This document shows positions 26,776 through 38,710 of a stretch of DNA of 64,000 bases, in pieces (the stretch's first letter is position 1; each line of letters starts with the position of its first letter). The notes below the pieces were generated by a model. That model saw only the letters and a program-made list of their open reading frames with translations. It was not told the DNA's origin and did not search any database. The DNA comes from Trichinella spiralis. Lineage: Eukaryota; Nematoda; Enoplea; Trichinellida; Trichinellidae. The stretch spans positions 3,554,254 to 3,618,253 of the forward strand of contig CM012954.1 of NCBI GenBank assembly GCA_000181795.3, written 5' to 3'. The translations under genes were made by a program, and so were the position numbers.

Positions 26776-27626
26776 TCATTTCGCACCTCCATTAACTTCG
26801 TTCTGGGCACCACCAGTAGATGCTACAGAAAAACGTTCTTTATTTCTTAATAAATGATCTGCTAAATATTGAATTGGATCCACTGGTCTGAAATTATATA
26901 AAAATAGAAATGTCATAGGCAAAGCAAACAGCTTTTTCTGGCCAAAACAAACCTCTCGCGAGCTAATGCAGAAAGCGCATGCAACAGTATGGGGACCACG
27001 GTCTGATCCAAATATTGCCTGGTAGGCACAGCAAATGCTGCGCTACCGCTCGCAGCTGGTGATGATGTCGGTTCCAGTGATGACTGCTTTGTCGTAGGTT
27101 GTTCAGCTTGCTCTGATTCCTGAAATTTAACACAGTTTAAATCATAATCCATTTTATCCAGAAAGAATTTTCTAATTAAAAAGTGAAAATATGCCAAGTG
27201 AATTAAAAGTTAATTTCAGTTACACTGGAATTCAAAATAAAAAATAAGTCATTAAAATTCGATTTAAATACTCATTGTACTTACTGATACTTGAATTCAG
27301 AATGAATTTTGATTCAAATTGCATTTTAATTTAAAATGAATCATTGCACAGAAAATTCTTTAATAACGTAAAAATAGCTGTACTTCTACTTTAATCGCTT
27401 CAGTTGAAACGATATTTTCTGCTGAATGTTCCTCCGGTTGGACATTCACCATTGATGGTGGTTCGGTAATCTCCGCCTCCATCGCATCTGTCACAGGTGG
27501 TTTAATTTCAACATTGTTTTCCATCGCCGATGCCTGAGGAAGCTCAGTTACAGAATTTTCCACTTTGACAGCCGATTCTTGGTGAGACAGCTCCGCAGAG
27601 GCTGGAACACTTTCTTCTGTAGCCAT
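26776..27626 (-). CDS. DPY30: DPY30 homologue, core subunit of COMPASS/MLL H3K4 methyltransferase complexes
   Basis: DPY30 dimerises and binds ASH2 in Set1/MLL complexes to promote H3K4 methylation; in C. elegans dpy-30 is needed for dosage compensation. Three exons: 27626–27384, 27119–26953 and 26887–26776, coding about 173 residues. The Dpy-30 dimerisation motif is nearly invariant: PTRQYLDQTVVPILLHALSA followed by LARERPVDPIQYLADHLL. The human protein is only 99 residues. Here ~110 residues of acidic, Pro/Glu/Ser/Val-rich sequence (ENNVEIKPPVTDAMEAEITE) precede the motif and a short tail (GGAQNEVNGGAK) follows it. The start is the first ATG after a possible acceptor-like TTGAAG. Exon 1 has two possible donors three codons or fewer apart. 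Divergent from the MSP gene, about 805 bp apart. Confidence 0.92.
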
Positions 27627-28260
27627 TCTTTCTTCAGCCTTCAATCGGAAAAAGGAAGCATTAATAAATACATAAAATAATGAAACTTATAAGTGCATTT
27701 TATATGATAATTATACGCATTTTGTCAATAAATAATTAGCAAAACATAAAATGCACAGTAAACATGATCAATTCCAACCACTTCAAACCGCAAGCCAAAC
27801 TAATTCTGTAAGTGCACTGTAGACTGCAATGTAATTTTCAAGTTCAGTTTAACAACAATAGCAATTTAACACGATGATCTTCCGATTTGAACAAATTTTA
27901 CTAAATAAAATAAAAAGTGAAATATATGATTATTATATATCAATAATTATAATCATTAGACAATAAAGTTTACGTAGCTTTTTCCTGAAAACAGACGGGC
28001 CAATCAGAATCAACCAATCAAAAGTCAATTTTCGAATACCAGTAGCATTTCCTTGCTGTTACTGAATTTATTGTAAATTAAAATAATTTAATTATAATTA
28101 ATATAGTTTTTAGTCATTATTGAATGTTTTAATTAATTATTTTAATTATATAAGGGCTGAATTCAACATCAAAAAGTTGGCTAATGTACACTGTAAATGA
28201 TGATCAAGCTTTTAAATTTTATAGTGGTATTGTTTAAAGTGCTTTAAAGTCTCTCCCCTA

Positions 28261-28266
28261 TATAAA
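28261..28266 (+). promoter_or_regulatory. TATA box of the MSP-domain gene
   Basis: TATAAA in the symmetric context CCCTATATAAAGGG, about 170 bp before the start codon. A CT-rich leader lies between. Confidence 0.6.
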
Positions 28267-28320
28267 GGGCGATCGCGTAAATTCTTTTCAGTTTGTGGTT
28301 TTGCTTTTGGCGAGAACACA

Positions 28321-28366
28321 CCTCTCTCTCTCTCTCTCTCTCTGCTCTCTCTCTCTCGTTCTTTCT
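28321..28366. repeat. CT microsatellite in the MSP-gene 5' leader
   Basis: Nearly pure CT dinucleotides broken once by TGCT and by GTT. It lies between the TATA box and the start codon, so it is probably a pyrimidine-rich 5' UTR. Confidence 0.85.
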
Positions 28367-28430
28367 CTTTCTCTCTGTGTCTCTGTTTCGCTATCGAATT
28401 TTTTATCGTTGTGTGCGTAAGCCGTTTGAG

Positions 28431-29270
28431 ATGGAATTCAATTCTTCTTTTCTTGTTTCTGCAGCGAGACAGATTTTCGTGGAACCGCAAGGTATGTTGG
28501 TGTTTAAAGGTCCATTCAACGAAGCGAAGAACATCGATGTGAAAGTGACAAACATGTCTCAGTTCCGTGTAGCTTTCAAGTTCCGTACTACCCGTCCGGA
28601 TGGTATCAAGTTTCGTCCTCCCATGGGAATTTTATCCCCAGGTGGTGAGAAATACATCAAAGTCCGTTGTTTGGCCATCTCTGGGGCGCCACCAGCGAAG
28701 GATCGTTGTACGTTGCATTGTGTTGCGCTTCCTCCGGACTACAGATGTGTTAAACCACAAGATTTTTGGAAATCACCAGACTCTAAAAATGTTACTACTG
28801 AACGTTATCCGATGAAAGTTATCTACGAAGGTGTGGTACCACCTACCATTGAAGCGGAAACTCCTGCCATACCTGTGGAGGTGAAACCAGCGGAGGAAGC
28901 GAAACCAGTGGAGGAGGCGAAGCCAGTGGAAGAGGCGAAACCAGTGGAGGAGGCGAAGCCAGTGGAAGAGGCGAAACCAGTGGAGCAAGCGAAGCCAGCG
29001 GAAGAGGCGAAGCCAGCGGAAGAGGAGAAGCCTGTGGAAGAGGCGAAGCCAGCGGAAGAGGCGAAGCCTGTGGAAGAGGCGAAATCTGCGGAAGGAGCTG
29101 CCGCAGAAGAAGGTGAAGAAGGTAAAGTTGTGGAAGAAGCTGCAGCACCTAAGTCTGCAGAAGAAGAAGCGTCCCCTGTCGAAGGAGGAGAGGATAAGGC
29201 TGGCGCAAAAGAAGGTGAAGAAGAGGAAGAAGAGGGCGATGAAGAAGAAGAAGAGGAAAAAGGCGAATAA
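28431..29270 (+). CDS. MSP-domain protein with acidic KPVEEA repeat tail (VAP/major-sperm-protein family)
   Basis: A single exon of 279 residues starting ATGGAATTC after a CT-rich leader. Residues ~10–125 form an MSP fold: the opening IFVEPQGMLVFKGPF, the core VKVTNMSQFRVAFKFRTT, then FRPPMGILSPGGEKYIKVRC, matching the family's P-x-G-x-L-x-P turn. Residues ~150–220 are about twelve tandem six-residue units of the type KPVEEA/KPAEEA. A Glu-rich tail follows (EEEEEGDEEEEEEKGE). No C-terminal membrane anchor is present, so it is not a canonical VAP; MSP domains otherwise act in sperm cytoskeleton or FFAT-motif binding. A frame opens further upstream without an ATG, so this ATG is chosen. AATAAA lies at 29456–29461. 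Lack of introns is unusual for this window. Confidence 0.85.
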   Translation: MEFNSSFLVSAARQIFVEPQGMLVFKGPFNEAKNIDVKVTNMSQFRVAFKFRTTRPDGIKFRPPMGILSPGGEKYIKVRCLAISGAPPAKDRCTLHCVALPPDYRCVKPQDFWKSPDSKNVTTERYPMKVIYEGVVPPTIEAETPAIPVEVKPAEEAKPVEEAKPVEEAKPVEEAKPVEEAKPVEQAKPAEEAKPAEEEKPVEEAKPAEEAKPVEEAKSAEGAAAEEGEEGKVVEEAAAPKSAEEEASPVEGGEDKAGAKEGEEEEEEGDEEEEEEKGE

Positions 29271-30883
29271 TTATCTTCTTTTTCACTTCAGTTACTTACC
29301 CTCATGTATTTATTTATACATGAATCATTATATCATTAACTTATGATAACTCATTTATTTGATGATTAATTTTGTTTTTTAATGTAATCTGAATGGTTCG
29401 AAACTGAATGTCGATTTTAAAATAACTTCGTCTTATGTTCATTATTGTGCTTAAAAATAAAAGTAACCTCAACTAACGAAATGTTTGGTTTTGTATTTAC
29501 TTCATTTCACCATACTTCAGTTGGTACACATTTAAAAGAAAATTGAAAAAACTGAAAACAATAGCAAGTAAAATGTTGACGTTTCGATACCTGTTCCGCT
29601 TACTTTCAGATGAAGAAAGTATAGTTATTGTAGTGCAATGATTATTGTGATACAGTTAAAATGGTGTGATTTGATTTATGTTATTTATAATTTACTTTCG
29701 GATGTTTTATGAGTGAACAACTTAAAACAACTTCTGCTATAACGTAAAAAAATTCCAATTTCATGACATTACGTTTAACAGGAATGTTAACTTGGAATAT
29801 GGTGAAATTCGGAAAGAGCATTTATAATACATTCCATTTCAGTCAGATTTGATAATTTTATCACATAAAATAAGATGTTTTCGAAAAAAATTTGATTTTA
29901 TGATACGTCATCATTTACAGTAATTTATAAAAAATCATGTTCCATTGAATATTTCAAATAATCTGCATCTTGTCAAATACTGAACATTTTTTGCAGCGTA
30001 GACTTAAAAAAATTATAAAAAATATTTTTTTGTAAAAATTTATTTTATTATTGTAATATTTTCATTCATCATTAGCGATCCATTAAACTTCCTACCGTAT
30101 ACCAGCTTGTTGATTTTTGTTTGCAACTTTAAAATTTGTAAAATAAGTAAATTAATTCGAAATTATTGTTGATTTGATTAAATTTGATCAACCATTCTAT
30201 AAATTAAATGAAATATTTTTAAAATTGACTATACGTGTATATTTTTATATTAGATTATGTAGATTATAAAGCTGTTTTACGAAACTTATTTGTAGAAGTA
30301 AAAGCTGTTGATACAATATGCTTCGTTTCTTGAGGATTTGTGTGTTTTCATGAAACTATGTTTCGAAAGCAATTTTTTAGTAAAATGTTAACTCATTGTA
30401 CTGAATTTTATAAGCGTTAATTTAAAATAAATAAGCAGTTGAAATATTTATACATGCGAATATCATTTAACATGTCATTTTTCTAGTAAAAGTTGTCGCT
30501 GGTCAAAAAGTATTTTGTATTATTTACAATGATCACGTTTTACTGATCGATGAAATTTTGATTTTATGATGTTGTTTGGAATTGTACATTACACTGAATG
30601 ATGAAGAAAATTAACTTTACCTTTAACATTTGAAATGCACGATAAAACTTCCATGTTGATCGATAGTATTAAATTAACGTTACCTGCTGATAATCATATT
30701 TGAGAAAATTGAATGTTTCTTCTTACTTTTATTAGCATTCAATAGGGCAAGAGAATTATTATGTTTACCTGACAATTACTCGAAGTTTATCTGTTTTTCC
30801 ACCCCCTTAAAAAGTTTCTACTTAATAAAATAGTAAATGTATTGTAAAATACCGTTTGTTAAAACTGGAAGTAATAAACAGTG
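29271..30883. other. AT-rich intergenic region
   Basis: Holds the MSP gene's polyadenylation signal (29456–29461). The rest is very AT-rich with no supported exon, RNA gene or structured repeat. Confidence 0.6.
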
Positions 30884-33800
30884 ATGAGTTTGCGAATAGT
30901 TTTTATTTTAAGTGAGATTAAAATTTTTGTTAATTACATGTAAATTTAATTTATTGATTATTATCTTTCAGTTCTCTGGTGTATTGTTGCTTTTGGTGAA
31001 GAAGACGTTCATGTAGAGAATTTTTACATTCCACAAGGTTACGTTGCAGTTCCTCAGTATGAAGAAAAATATAAACCAAATTCAAAGTATCGTTTCAATA
31101 TTTACGGATCCACGTTCGCAGTTAATAAAGTATATATTTTTGGAATTGTTACTGATATAGTTTATTATTATTATAAATTGACAATTTTCAGTATATTCAG
31201 TTGATCATACGTCCGTTTCAAATAGAGGGCTATGCCGAAATTCCCTGCAGACATGACTGGCTTGCGGTATATTCGGGAGAACAAATCAGCCAGTTGGGCA
31301 ATGTTTGCAGTTTTTCAAATAGGAATATTACAAATTCGAAAATTTTCTGCAATCATCATTTGCCGTCGATTGATCAACTTCTGTTCAAAAGTGCAGACCT
31401 GGTTGTAGAATTCTGTTCCGACAATATTATCGAGGACAGTGGATTCGAGTTGAAATGGTCAACTAGCTCGGACAAGCCGCCGGTTCCAACGCCCAAGCCC
31501 AAACCGTCTCCTCCGCCGGTTGTTTGTGGTGGTGAGCTGGAATTGGCTGATGAAACAGTAAGCATCCTGTCGCCCGACTTCCAACTTGGCCACTATCCAC
31601 CCAATGCTTACTGTAAGTGGAAAGTTCGACTCAACGTTGCCGCGGTGCTAGTTGTCAAATCTGCGCTTTTTGAACTGGAAGCTGCTCAACAAAACCACGT
31701 AAAAATAAATTATCCCCAACTTTTATTTTTCCCCATTAATTTTTTTATTAAAATTAATCTCTTCAGTGTCTGTTTGATCGTGTCATCATACGCATGGACG
31801 CTGACGACGGCGAGACAGAAACGTTTGGGTCATTTTGTGGCAAAAATGGACCCAACTTTTACATTGAACCACAGAATGGATTGTACTTGACTATTGAATT
31901 CATCAGTGATGACAAAATTAGTTGGATTGGATTTGAAATTCAGCTAAGTCTTCAGTATCCAAAGCCGACACTCTGTGGAATAGAGTACACTTTATTGCAC
32001 ATTCAAGATGTATTTCATTTTTATTCACCTAACTATCCGGCAGTCACCAAACGAGAGGTCTTTTGTAAAGTGAAAATTAACACGGTATGTATTTTTCATT
32101 TAAATTTAATGGATTTTTATATTTTTATAAAATTAAATTATTTTTCCAAATATTTTCTTTCAAAATTACACCGAACAATTAGTTTCATTCAATTAGTAAC
32201 ACTGTAATGGACAATGTTATTGTTATTGTTATTATTATTCATTTAGCTTATCTATCTATTTATTTTGTTTTAATTTATATATTTTTTTCATAGGCGTCAA
32301 AAATGGAACATTTTAACGTCACTTTCCGATCGTTTAACATTGAAGAAGGTTTGGAAACGATGCGAATTGGCCCAAATCAAACACACGAACGGCTGCTTTG
32401 GGGAACCATGAATTCTGCTATGTCGATGATTTTTCATGGTTTGGAAAAAATTTTATGCATTTTTGAGATGTCCTTTTTAAAAAATTATTTTCAGAACAAA
32501 GCCTCACTTTACAGTATACAAAACTGAAAGGCAAGACATCCGGCCAAGGTTTTCATATTGAAATTCGAGCTTTCCCTAAACTAGGTAAGAATATATGAAT
32601 ATATCAAATGAAACTTATCAATTGTTTGGGTTCAGTTTTGAATTTCATTACCTTTATTATACATATTGCATGAATTTTTCTTAATTTCTTTCTACAAAGG
32701 TAGTTTTAATGCTACTGAGCAATTTTATTTTTACAAAGTACTGTAGCTTATTTAGCTCATTATTATTGTGTTGAATAAGGGAGTTAGGGAAAGAAAAAAA
32801 GATAATTAAATTTAAAAAATAGTTCCAATGTTTGTTGTTTAGCATTCTGTAGATCGGATGAAATTCTCTGTGCCGATGAAATGCAATGCATTTCGATGAG
32901 AAAATTTTGCGATGGGAGAAAGGATTGTGGCGATGGATCAGATGAAAACAATCACTGGTGTACATCTCATCAAAATTTTCTGAGCAAGAAATGCGGCATC
33001 AGTGTCGCTGCCCAAAATATTGATCTATCGGGACCTAAAGTTGGCCGTCGTTTGTTAGAAGCACGAGCTCATAGTTGGCCATGGAATCTGCTTATTGTAG
33101 AAAAAGGACATTTTACAGATCCATTTTGTGCCGGAACGTTAATTTCACCGGACTGGATGATCACAACTTCTAACTGTTTTGAAGGGTGAGCACTTGAAAG
33201 ATTATTTTTAAAAAATAACCAAATTATATTGAATATGGTAATATTTAGCAAGAATCAGAACTTTCAGTCGTTCATGGTTCGTGTTGGTGTGCATGACGTT
33301 GGCAAATTAAATTGTCATCACGAACAATTGCGACAAGTGCAACAGGCTTACTATTTTGAAAATAATTTTGATAATGGAAGGAAAATTGCAACAATTTCAG
33401 TCATGAATGATACTAATTTTATTATACCAAGTAGTATTGTATTGCTCAGACTGAATGAAAGCGTGGTGCAGACAAATTGGACGGGCGTTGCTTGCTTGCC
33501 ACCTTTAAATTATTTTTTGAAAGAAAATGTTTCATGCCTGAGCGTCGGTTTTGGTTTATATTCAGGTAAATTTGTTCAAAAGATTATTAATTAATTTGCA
33601 TTTCACTTGTTGTTTATTAAATAATTATTCGGTGAGATTGAATATTTTGTGATGAATGCATGAATAAGAGATAGGATGCAGCATGATTAAAATGTTCTCC
33701 TGAACATGAGAATAATCAAGTCACTGGTTTAATTAATTAATATTTTATATAAAGAAAGTAAAAATGAAATATACTTGAAGATGATTTTAAGATTCGAAAA

Positions 33801-34132
33801 GAAGAAACGCATTAACGCAGAAAATAACACGTACAGTAGCTCAGTCCTCTTCAGCGGAAAAAGGCAAAAATGTTTTATTGACAGACGAACTGCAGCAGGA
33901 TAGATGCTACGTAAAAAAATCATTGATGTAAATGATGCATGGATTGATTTTAAGAAAATTTTATTTTGAGGTTGACAAAGGAGGGCCGCTGTTCATTCAA
34001 AATTACAAAGGCCAGTGGACATTGCAAGGGCTACTTTGGAAGTCATCTTGTCCTGCAGCTGAGTCTGATGTTTATGTGCGTGTTTCAGAATTTCTTGGCT
34101 TTATTTATGGTGTGTTTATTCGTTATAGTTGA
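30884..34132 (+). CDS. secreted three-CUB, LDLa, inactive trypsin-like (S1) protein
   Basis: Ten exons: 30884–30911, 30972–31129, 31192–31698, 31767–32084, 32294–32438, 32495–32584, 32843–33185, 33249–33565, 33855–33910 and 33971–34132, coding 707 residues with matching phases. Exons 1–2 join into a signal peptide (MSLRIVFILILWCIVAFG). CUB1 spans ~20–150. A Pro-rich linker (VPTPKPKPSPPP) follows. CUB2 begins at CGGELEL and CUB3 at CGIEYTLLHIQDVF. Then comes an LDL-receptor class A module with the acidic CDGRKDCGDGSDE calcium signature, and an S1 peptidase fold (PWNLLIV, FCAGTLISPDWMITTSNC). The catalytic His (AHC) reads SNC, the catalytic Asp block reads PSSIVLLRL, and GDSGGPL reads VDKGGPL, so all three triad residues are gone. 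Likely role is extracellular binding rather than cleavage. AATAAA at 34340–34345. The small exon 33855–33910 is the least certain. Confidence 0.82.
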
Positions 34133-34966
34133 GAACATGGTATTAATTATATCTGTCAAAATTTTTTAAGAAAGTTCTTTTTCATGCTTGCATTTAGAAA
34201 CGAGTTTTAGCAATGGATAATCGGGGCAGTATTACTTTAAATAACGAAATTAGACTGGCTGAACTTGAATTGTTAGTGTTATTACTAAACTATCAACCGC
34301 TAACCTTGCAGTGATGTCCTTCAGATGTCATGGCGATGGAATAAAAGCGTAATTTTTCCGCTCCAGTCAAAAATTACCATGATTAATTTATGATATTTTA
34401 ATGTTTACTTCATATTTTTATGTAACTGTAACTTTCTCTTCAGTCACAGTTATGTTGTACAATTTTAAATTGCGATTTTAAATTGGCGAAGAAAATTGCA
34501 TGCATCACATTTTTGAAATATTTATTTATTCGTAAATGAGGAAAAAATGAATTTTTTTTAAATCATAGTATAAATAGCATTTCCATGGGTATGGTAATGT
34601 TGTTAAAATTTGAGCTGTTTCAAAATAAGTTTGGACAATTTTATTATTTTAACTTTATACAATTTTACTAGTTTCAGCACCAATGTAAATGCGTATGATC
34701 AATTGTCTAGTAGCAATTGTAATGTTTGGCTGTTGTTTTCACAGTGAAAAATTTCATCACCAGCATATGATGATAATAATAATAGTATCTGTAAATGTAG
34801 CAAGCAGTTTTCTGCATTTATTAATAAAAAGCGAAAAGATTACTTTTTTGCAAAAGTTTCAGGAAATTATTTTAATAATTTCAATTTCAACGGTTACAGT
34901 GTACACAAATTATTCTTTGCGAGCGTATCAGGGGAAAAGATTAGCCGAAGTAAGGAGAATTGAACA
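34133..34966. other. tail-to-tail intergenic region
   Basis: Holds the 3' end of the CUB/LDLa gene (AATAAA 34340–34345) and of the DUF19-like gene. A 156-codon open frame at 34689–35159 on the plus strand overlaps the DUF19 gene's last exon and looks like its shadow plus AT-rich sequence. Confidence 0.5.
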
Positions 34967-36043
34967 TTATTTGCATACTCTTGACATTTCTTCCATTCGT
35001 TTGCAGTATTTATCGTGCATTCGTTGCAGAATCGCTCCCAGAGTTACTTTTTTGTTATCGTCCAAATGTCCACCCATGCAAGATATCAAATCTGGCTTGA
35101 ATTGTTCCATATCCAAACCCGAACAACTGCACGTTCTCATCAGCTGCCTCATCTCTTGATGTTTCTGTTGGCAAATTGCATCCAATCTTAAAGTATGCGA
35201 AAACTTTGTAAATATGTGAAAAATATTTTGACAACAAGTATCATTATTGTTAATGTACTTTGCAAAGCATTCATTGCGCTTTGAGCATACATCTTTGATG
35301 CGTTGGTCACCATCAACAGTGAGGTTCGACGAAAGCCCCTTTAAACAGAGTTGCACTTTTGATTGCTTTTCAACTTCACACATTTCTGGATTGTTTGCTG
35401 CCGAACCAATTTTCATGATTGCATAGCTGAAAAGTGAAAAGTTTTGTCATGCAAAATTAACGTTCCTTCGAATTAACGTCTACGATTGATACGCGTATGA
35501 GTTTTCCATATTGTTATCAATTGGTGGATCTTTGTTTGTCTGGTGAAACTCAAAACCGGGAATTGTATTGGCCACGCATTTTTCCACCACACTCACCATT
35601 TGGTTAATTGTAACTTTTATACAATTTATGAATGTCATTGTTTTGTCCTTGTCTTTGGCTGTCATCTGCGCAACATCTTCTTGATAATTTAGCGTTGGCG
35701 CTTTGCAGTCGTTGCTTAACGAAAAATTAATTATATTTTAAGCGATTTTCCATCAAATTTAATGATCATCTGATGCTGTCTGAAGTTTGAATTTTATTTT
35801 TCGTTAAACTTACTCGTGGAAACACTTGAGGGCAGCTGCTTTGCGATCTTCCCAACTTTGACTGTCTGCCAAAATTGTTTTCACATTATCTCCAAAGCAT
35901 TGGAAAAATTTTTCGAATTCGTCATTGCATTCGAATTTTCCTGCATGTCCACAGTGCAGCAGAAACGCAACGGCCGCGACAAACCACAACAAACGGACGA
36001 CCATCATTCTGACCACTGAACTTCTACAGCACTGAAAATGCAT
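34967..36043 (-). CDS. secreted cysteine-rich protein, DUF19 (T20D4.11-like) family
   Basis: Three exons: 36043–35814, 35714–35484 and 35426–34967, coding 306 residues. The N-terminus has a signal peptide (hydrophobic run WFVAAVAFLLHCGHAG) followed by mature protein from about KFECNDEF. The remainder is helical with regularly spaced cysteines (CNDEFEKFFQC, FINCIKVTINQM, VCSKRNECFAKYI, RTCSCSG, SCMGGHL), the pattern of nematode DUF19 proteins, whose function is unknown. Two ATGs are possible, at 36043 and 36007. A minus-strand TATAAA 48 bp before the first favours 36043; 36007 gives the tighter signal peptide. The family is nematode-specific as far as I know. Expected to be extracellular. Confidence 0.75.
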
Positions 36044-36085
36044 AACTGCTGATGGAAATGATTTGATTTGCTTTTCACTTCGATT

Positions 36086-36091
36086 TTTATA
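36086..36091 (-). promoter_or_regulatory. TATA box of the DUF19-like gene
   Basis: The minus strand reads TATATAAAA, with TATAAA starting 48 bp before the first ATG of the DUF19-like gene. This spacing matches the three CAP genes nearby. Confidence 0.55.
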
Positions 36092-36094
36092 TAA

Positions 36095-38664
36095 ACCTTT
36101 TTCGACCCGGTTTCAACCCCTCGGAACTGATCTGTTTGCTACGATTGGTCGCAAGTTCTATTCGTCGCCTACGGCTGCAACAACGAGTTTTTGCAGATCT
36201 GTCAAAGCGATGCTTCCTGCATCCCCACTGGGTATACTTCTTCTGTCGTTGATGTGCAACAAAGATTACAAGAATCAGAAACTGTTAAACTGAACTTTTT
36301 GCCGGTTTTTCAACTTCGAATTGAGGTTTCATTTTATTCTTATTCGGATAATTGCATCGCATTGTGCAACTGACACCAACATAGGTAGAGAGGTGTGTGG
36401 ATGTGCTGTAATTCTGGTTAATTGCTTTGAATGAAGTGTATAGTATAAATTGTAAAAATTTTATCTGCAATTATAATTGCAAATTTGCAAAACTATTTTT
36501 TCCCTCTGGAAATGCTGAAATTAATTTTATGATGCACAAAGTACAAATAATAGGATAGGAGGAAGAGGTTGTTTTTCGTTTTTTACACTGCTTTCTTGGT
36601 TTGATTTGATTTGTTAAAAAATAGTTTTCCCGCATCTGTTAAAATCTGGTGAAGTATTTCCGTCATACGAGGGTGCGTTTTTTTTTGCAACATGTTCTCA
36701 CTTGACAAGTTGATTTGACAGTTTCAAGGTTGCTTTTCCTTGTCACATATTGTTTGCGTGCCGTGCGATGCAAATGATTTAATTAATCGAGATGTTCAAT
36801 TTTATGTACGGAAAAATTATTTCCCATTTTTCACTTTCTGAACGTGATCTGTAATTATTTTTATCGTTTAGTGAAAAATTTTTTCTAACGTTAAGTCTTT
36901 CTTTGCAAATTAAGTCATTAATAATTTGACGTTAACAAATTTTCCGCAAACATTTCCGCACAAAATGACTTTTACTTTAAATCTTTTTCACCATAAGTTA
37001 CCAAATCCTCTTACAGATTGAAAAGTTGTTTTCATAAAATGTCGAACATATGAGCGTTGTACAATGAAATAAATGAACACTGTCAAATGTGGATGCAGTT
37101 GAAATTGTAGGTATTTACATTGTATGATAAATACTTGAGCATAATTTGAATATCCCTGAGAAGAAGATTCATATACAGCAATTAGATAGGAACAGTAGGG
37201 AAATTGCCATTTTAAATAAACTGTCCTTTTAAGTGTTTGGGCAACAATGTACTGTTTAAATATTAAGCTGTGCTTCACAGGTGAAGTTTGAATATTGGTT
37301 GAACTATATCTTCTAAACATTTCCTTACTCTTGGGTCTTGTTTCGAATAAACTTCAAATTATTGTTGTAACGTAATGACGCATTGTTGAATGCAATTTTC
37401 AAAGAATGTTAAAAATTTTTTAGCTCTCTTGAAACACTTTGTAATCATATGTAAATTATAGCAAGCAGATAGAAGGAAACTGTTCGAGTATTTCTTCAAA
37501 AGCATGATACAATTTTGCAATATGTGCATTGTAAACTGTGAAACAATTATGAAAATTCTGCTCCACAAAATGGTTTGTTTGCTTCTTTAGCTTTTGAGTA
37601 TCTCATTTTGTTGTTTTGAATAGTTGAAATCGTCTAGCAGTGCATACATGAAGCATCGTCAATGCCCGAATCACATTTGTGCATTTAAATTATGTATATT
37701 TATTTATACATAGGAATGGTTTCTTCGTGCATTGGTTTCAGACAGACGAAATTAAACAATAATTGCTTAGAAAACAAACGTCGCCACGACGTATGATTGT
37801 TGCATAAGCTTGCTGTAATTAGATTTGCAAAGAATGGAATTTTGTTGCCAAAGGAAAACCAAATGCGTACTTCGAATTCAATTTTGCTTGTCACTCTGAT
37901 GATAATGGAAAAAGAATAAAATCATTTATGTAGATGGTTATCAGTTTAAATGATAAAATTTTTCATAATCCGTGAAATTGATTTGAATGTTTTTGAGAAA
38001 AATGCTTGTGAAAAATCATTTCTTTTAAAATAATGAATTTGTTTTTCAATTGAAATTAAATTAACGCTACAATTTTTATTTGAAACATTTTAAATGGAAA
38101 ATTATTATTTATCATAATTGGTTTTTTTGAATTTTTATATTGCCCATAGAATTAATGGTTGAAAATTGCAATTAATGTGTTGTGGTTTTATCTTTTAAAT
38201 TACAAGTTAAATTTTTATTTTTTTATACTAGATATTGAAATAAAATTTACAAAAAAAAGAATATGAATATTTAATATGTTGATTTGTTGTTTCAATGCTG
38301 TGCTATTTGTAAGTTGAAAGAAGAATTGTAATAAATTTCAACAGCAGCTTGATCACAATCTGTCGTCTGTTTGCTGGCTTTTCTTTTTTTCTCTTTTTTT
38401 TACGACACCGCTCTAGCAAATGCTTGCACAATGGAATTGTTGTTTGTTTATGTCTGATTTTGGGGAAAAAATTGCTGTCTAGATGTTCCAAGTCGACGAA
38501 AGCTTTATGTTGACAAGAGCAGAAAACAATGGCAGACGCATATCAGGCAACAGCTGAAGCGGAACACGTTGCTGTGGATTGGTAAAAGAATGCACACAGA
38601 TGGGATAACTTCAGTCAAAACAAAGTCCCGTCTCACACCTGAGAAAGTTCAAACAAAGCTCAGC
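36095..38664. other. AT-rich intergenic region, divergent promoters at each end
   Basis: Between the DUF19-like gene (−) and the first CAP gene (+). A less AT-rich patch lies at about 36100–36260, just beyond the DUF19 TATA box. No supported exon is seen elsewhere. Confidence 0.55.
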
Positions 38665-38670
38665 TATAAA
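38665..38670 (+). promoter_or_regulatory. TATA box of CAP gene 1
   Basis: CTATAAAATC, starting 46 bp before the start codon of the first CAP gene. Confidence 0.65.
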
Positions 38671-38710
38671 ATCGCAAGCTGCAAGAATTATCGCCGGATA
38701 TTGTGGCACA

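Noticed and set aside
28843-29148. Leu/Pro/Ser repeat ORF opposite the MSP gene
   Set aside because: Exact antisense shadow of the KPVEEA repeat coding region.
33925-34132. separate small ORF at the end of the CUB/LDLa gene
   Set aside because: From VDKGGPLF onward it is the last exon of the S1-like domain; the codons before it are intron.
34689-35159. 156-codon plus-strand ORF
   Set aside because: Its last part is antisense to the DUF19-like gene and the first part is AT-rich with no coding character.
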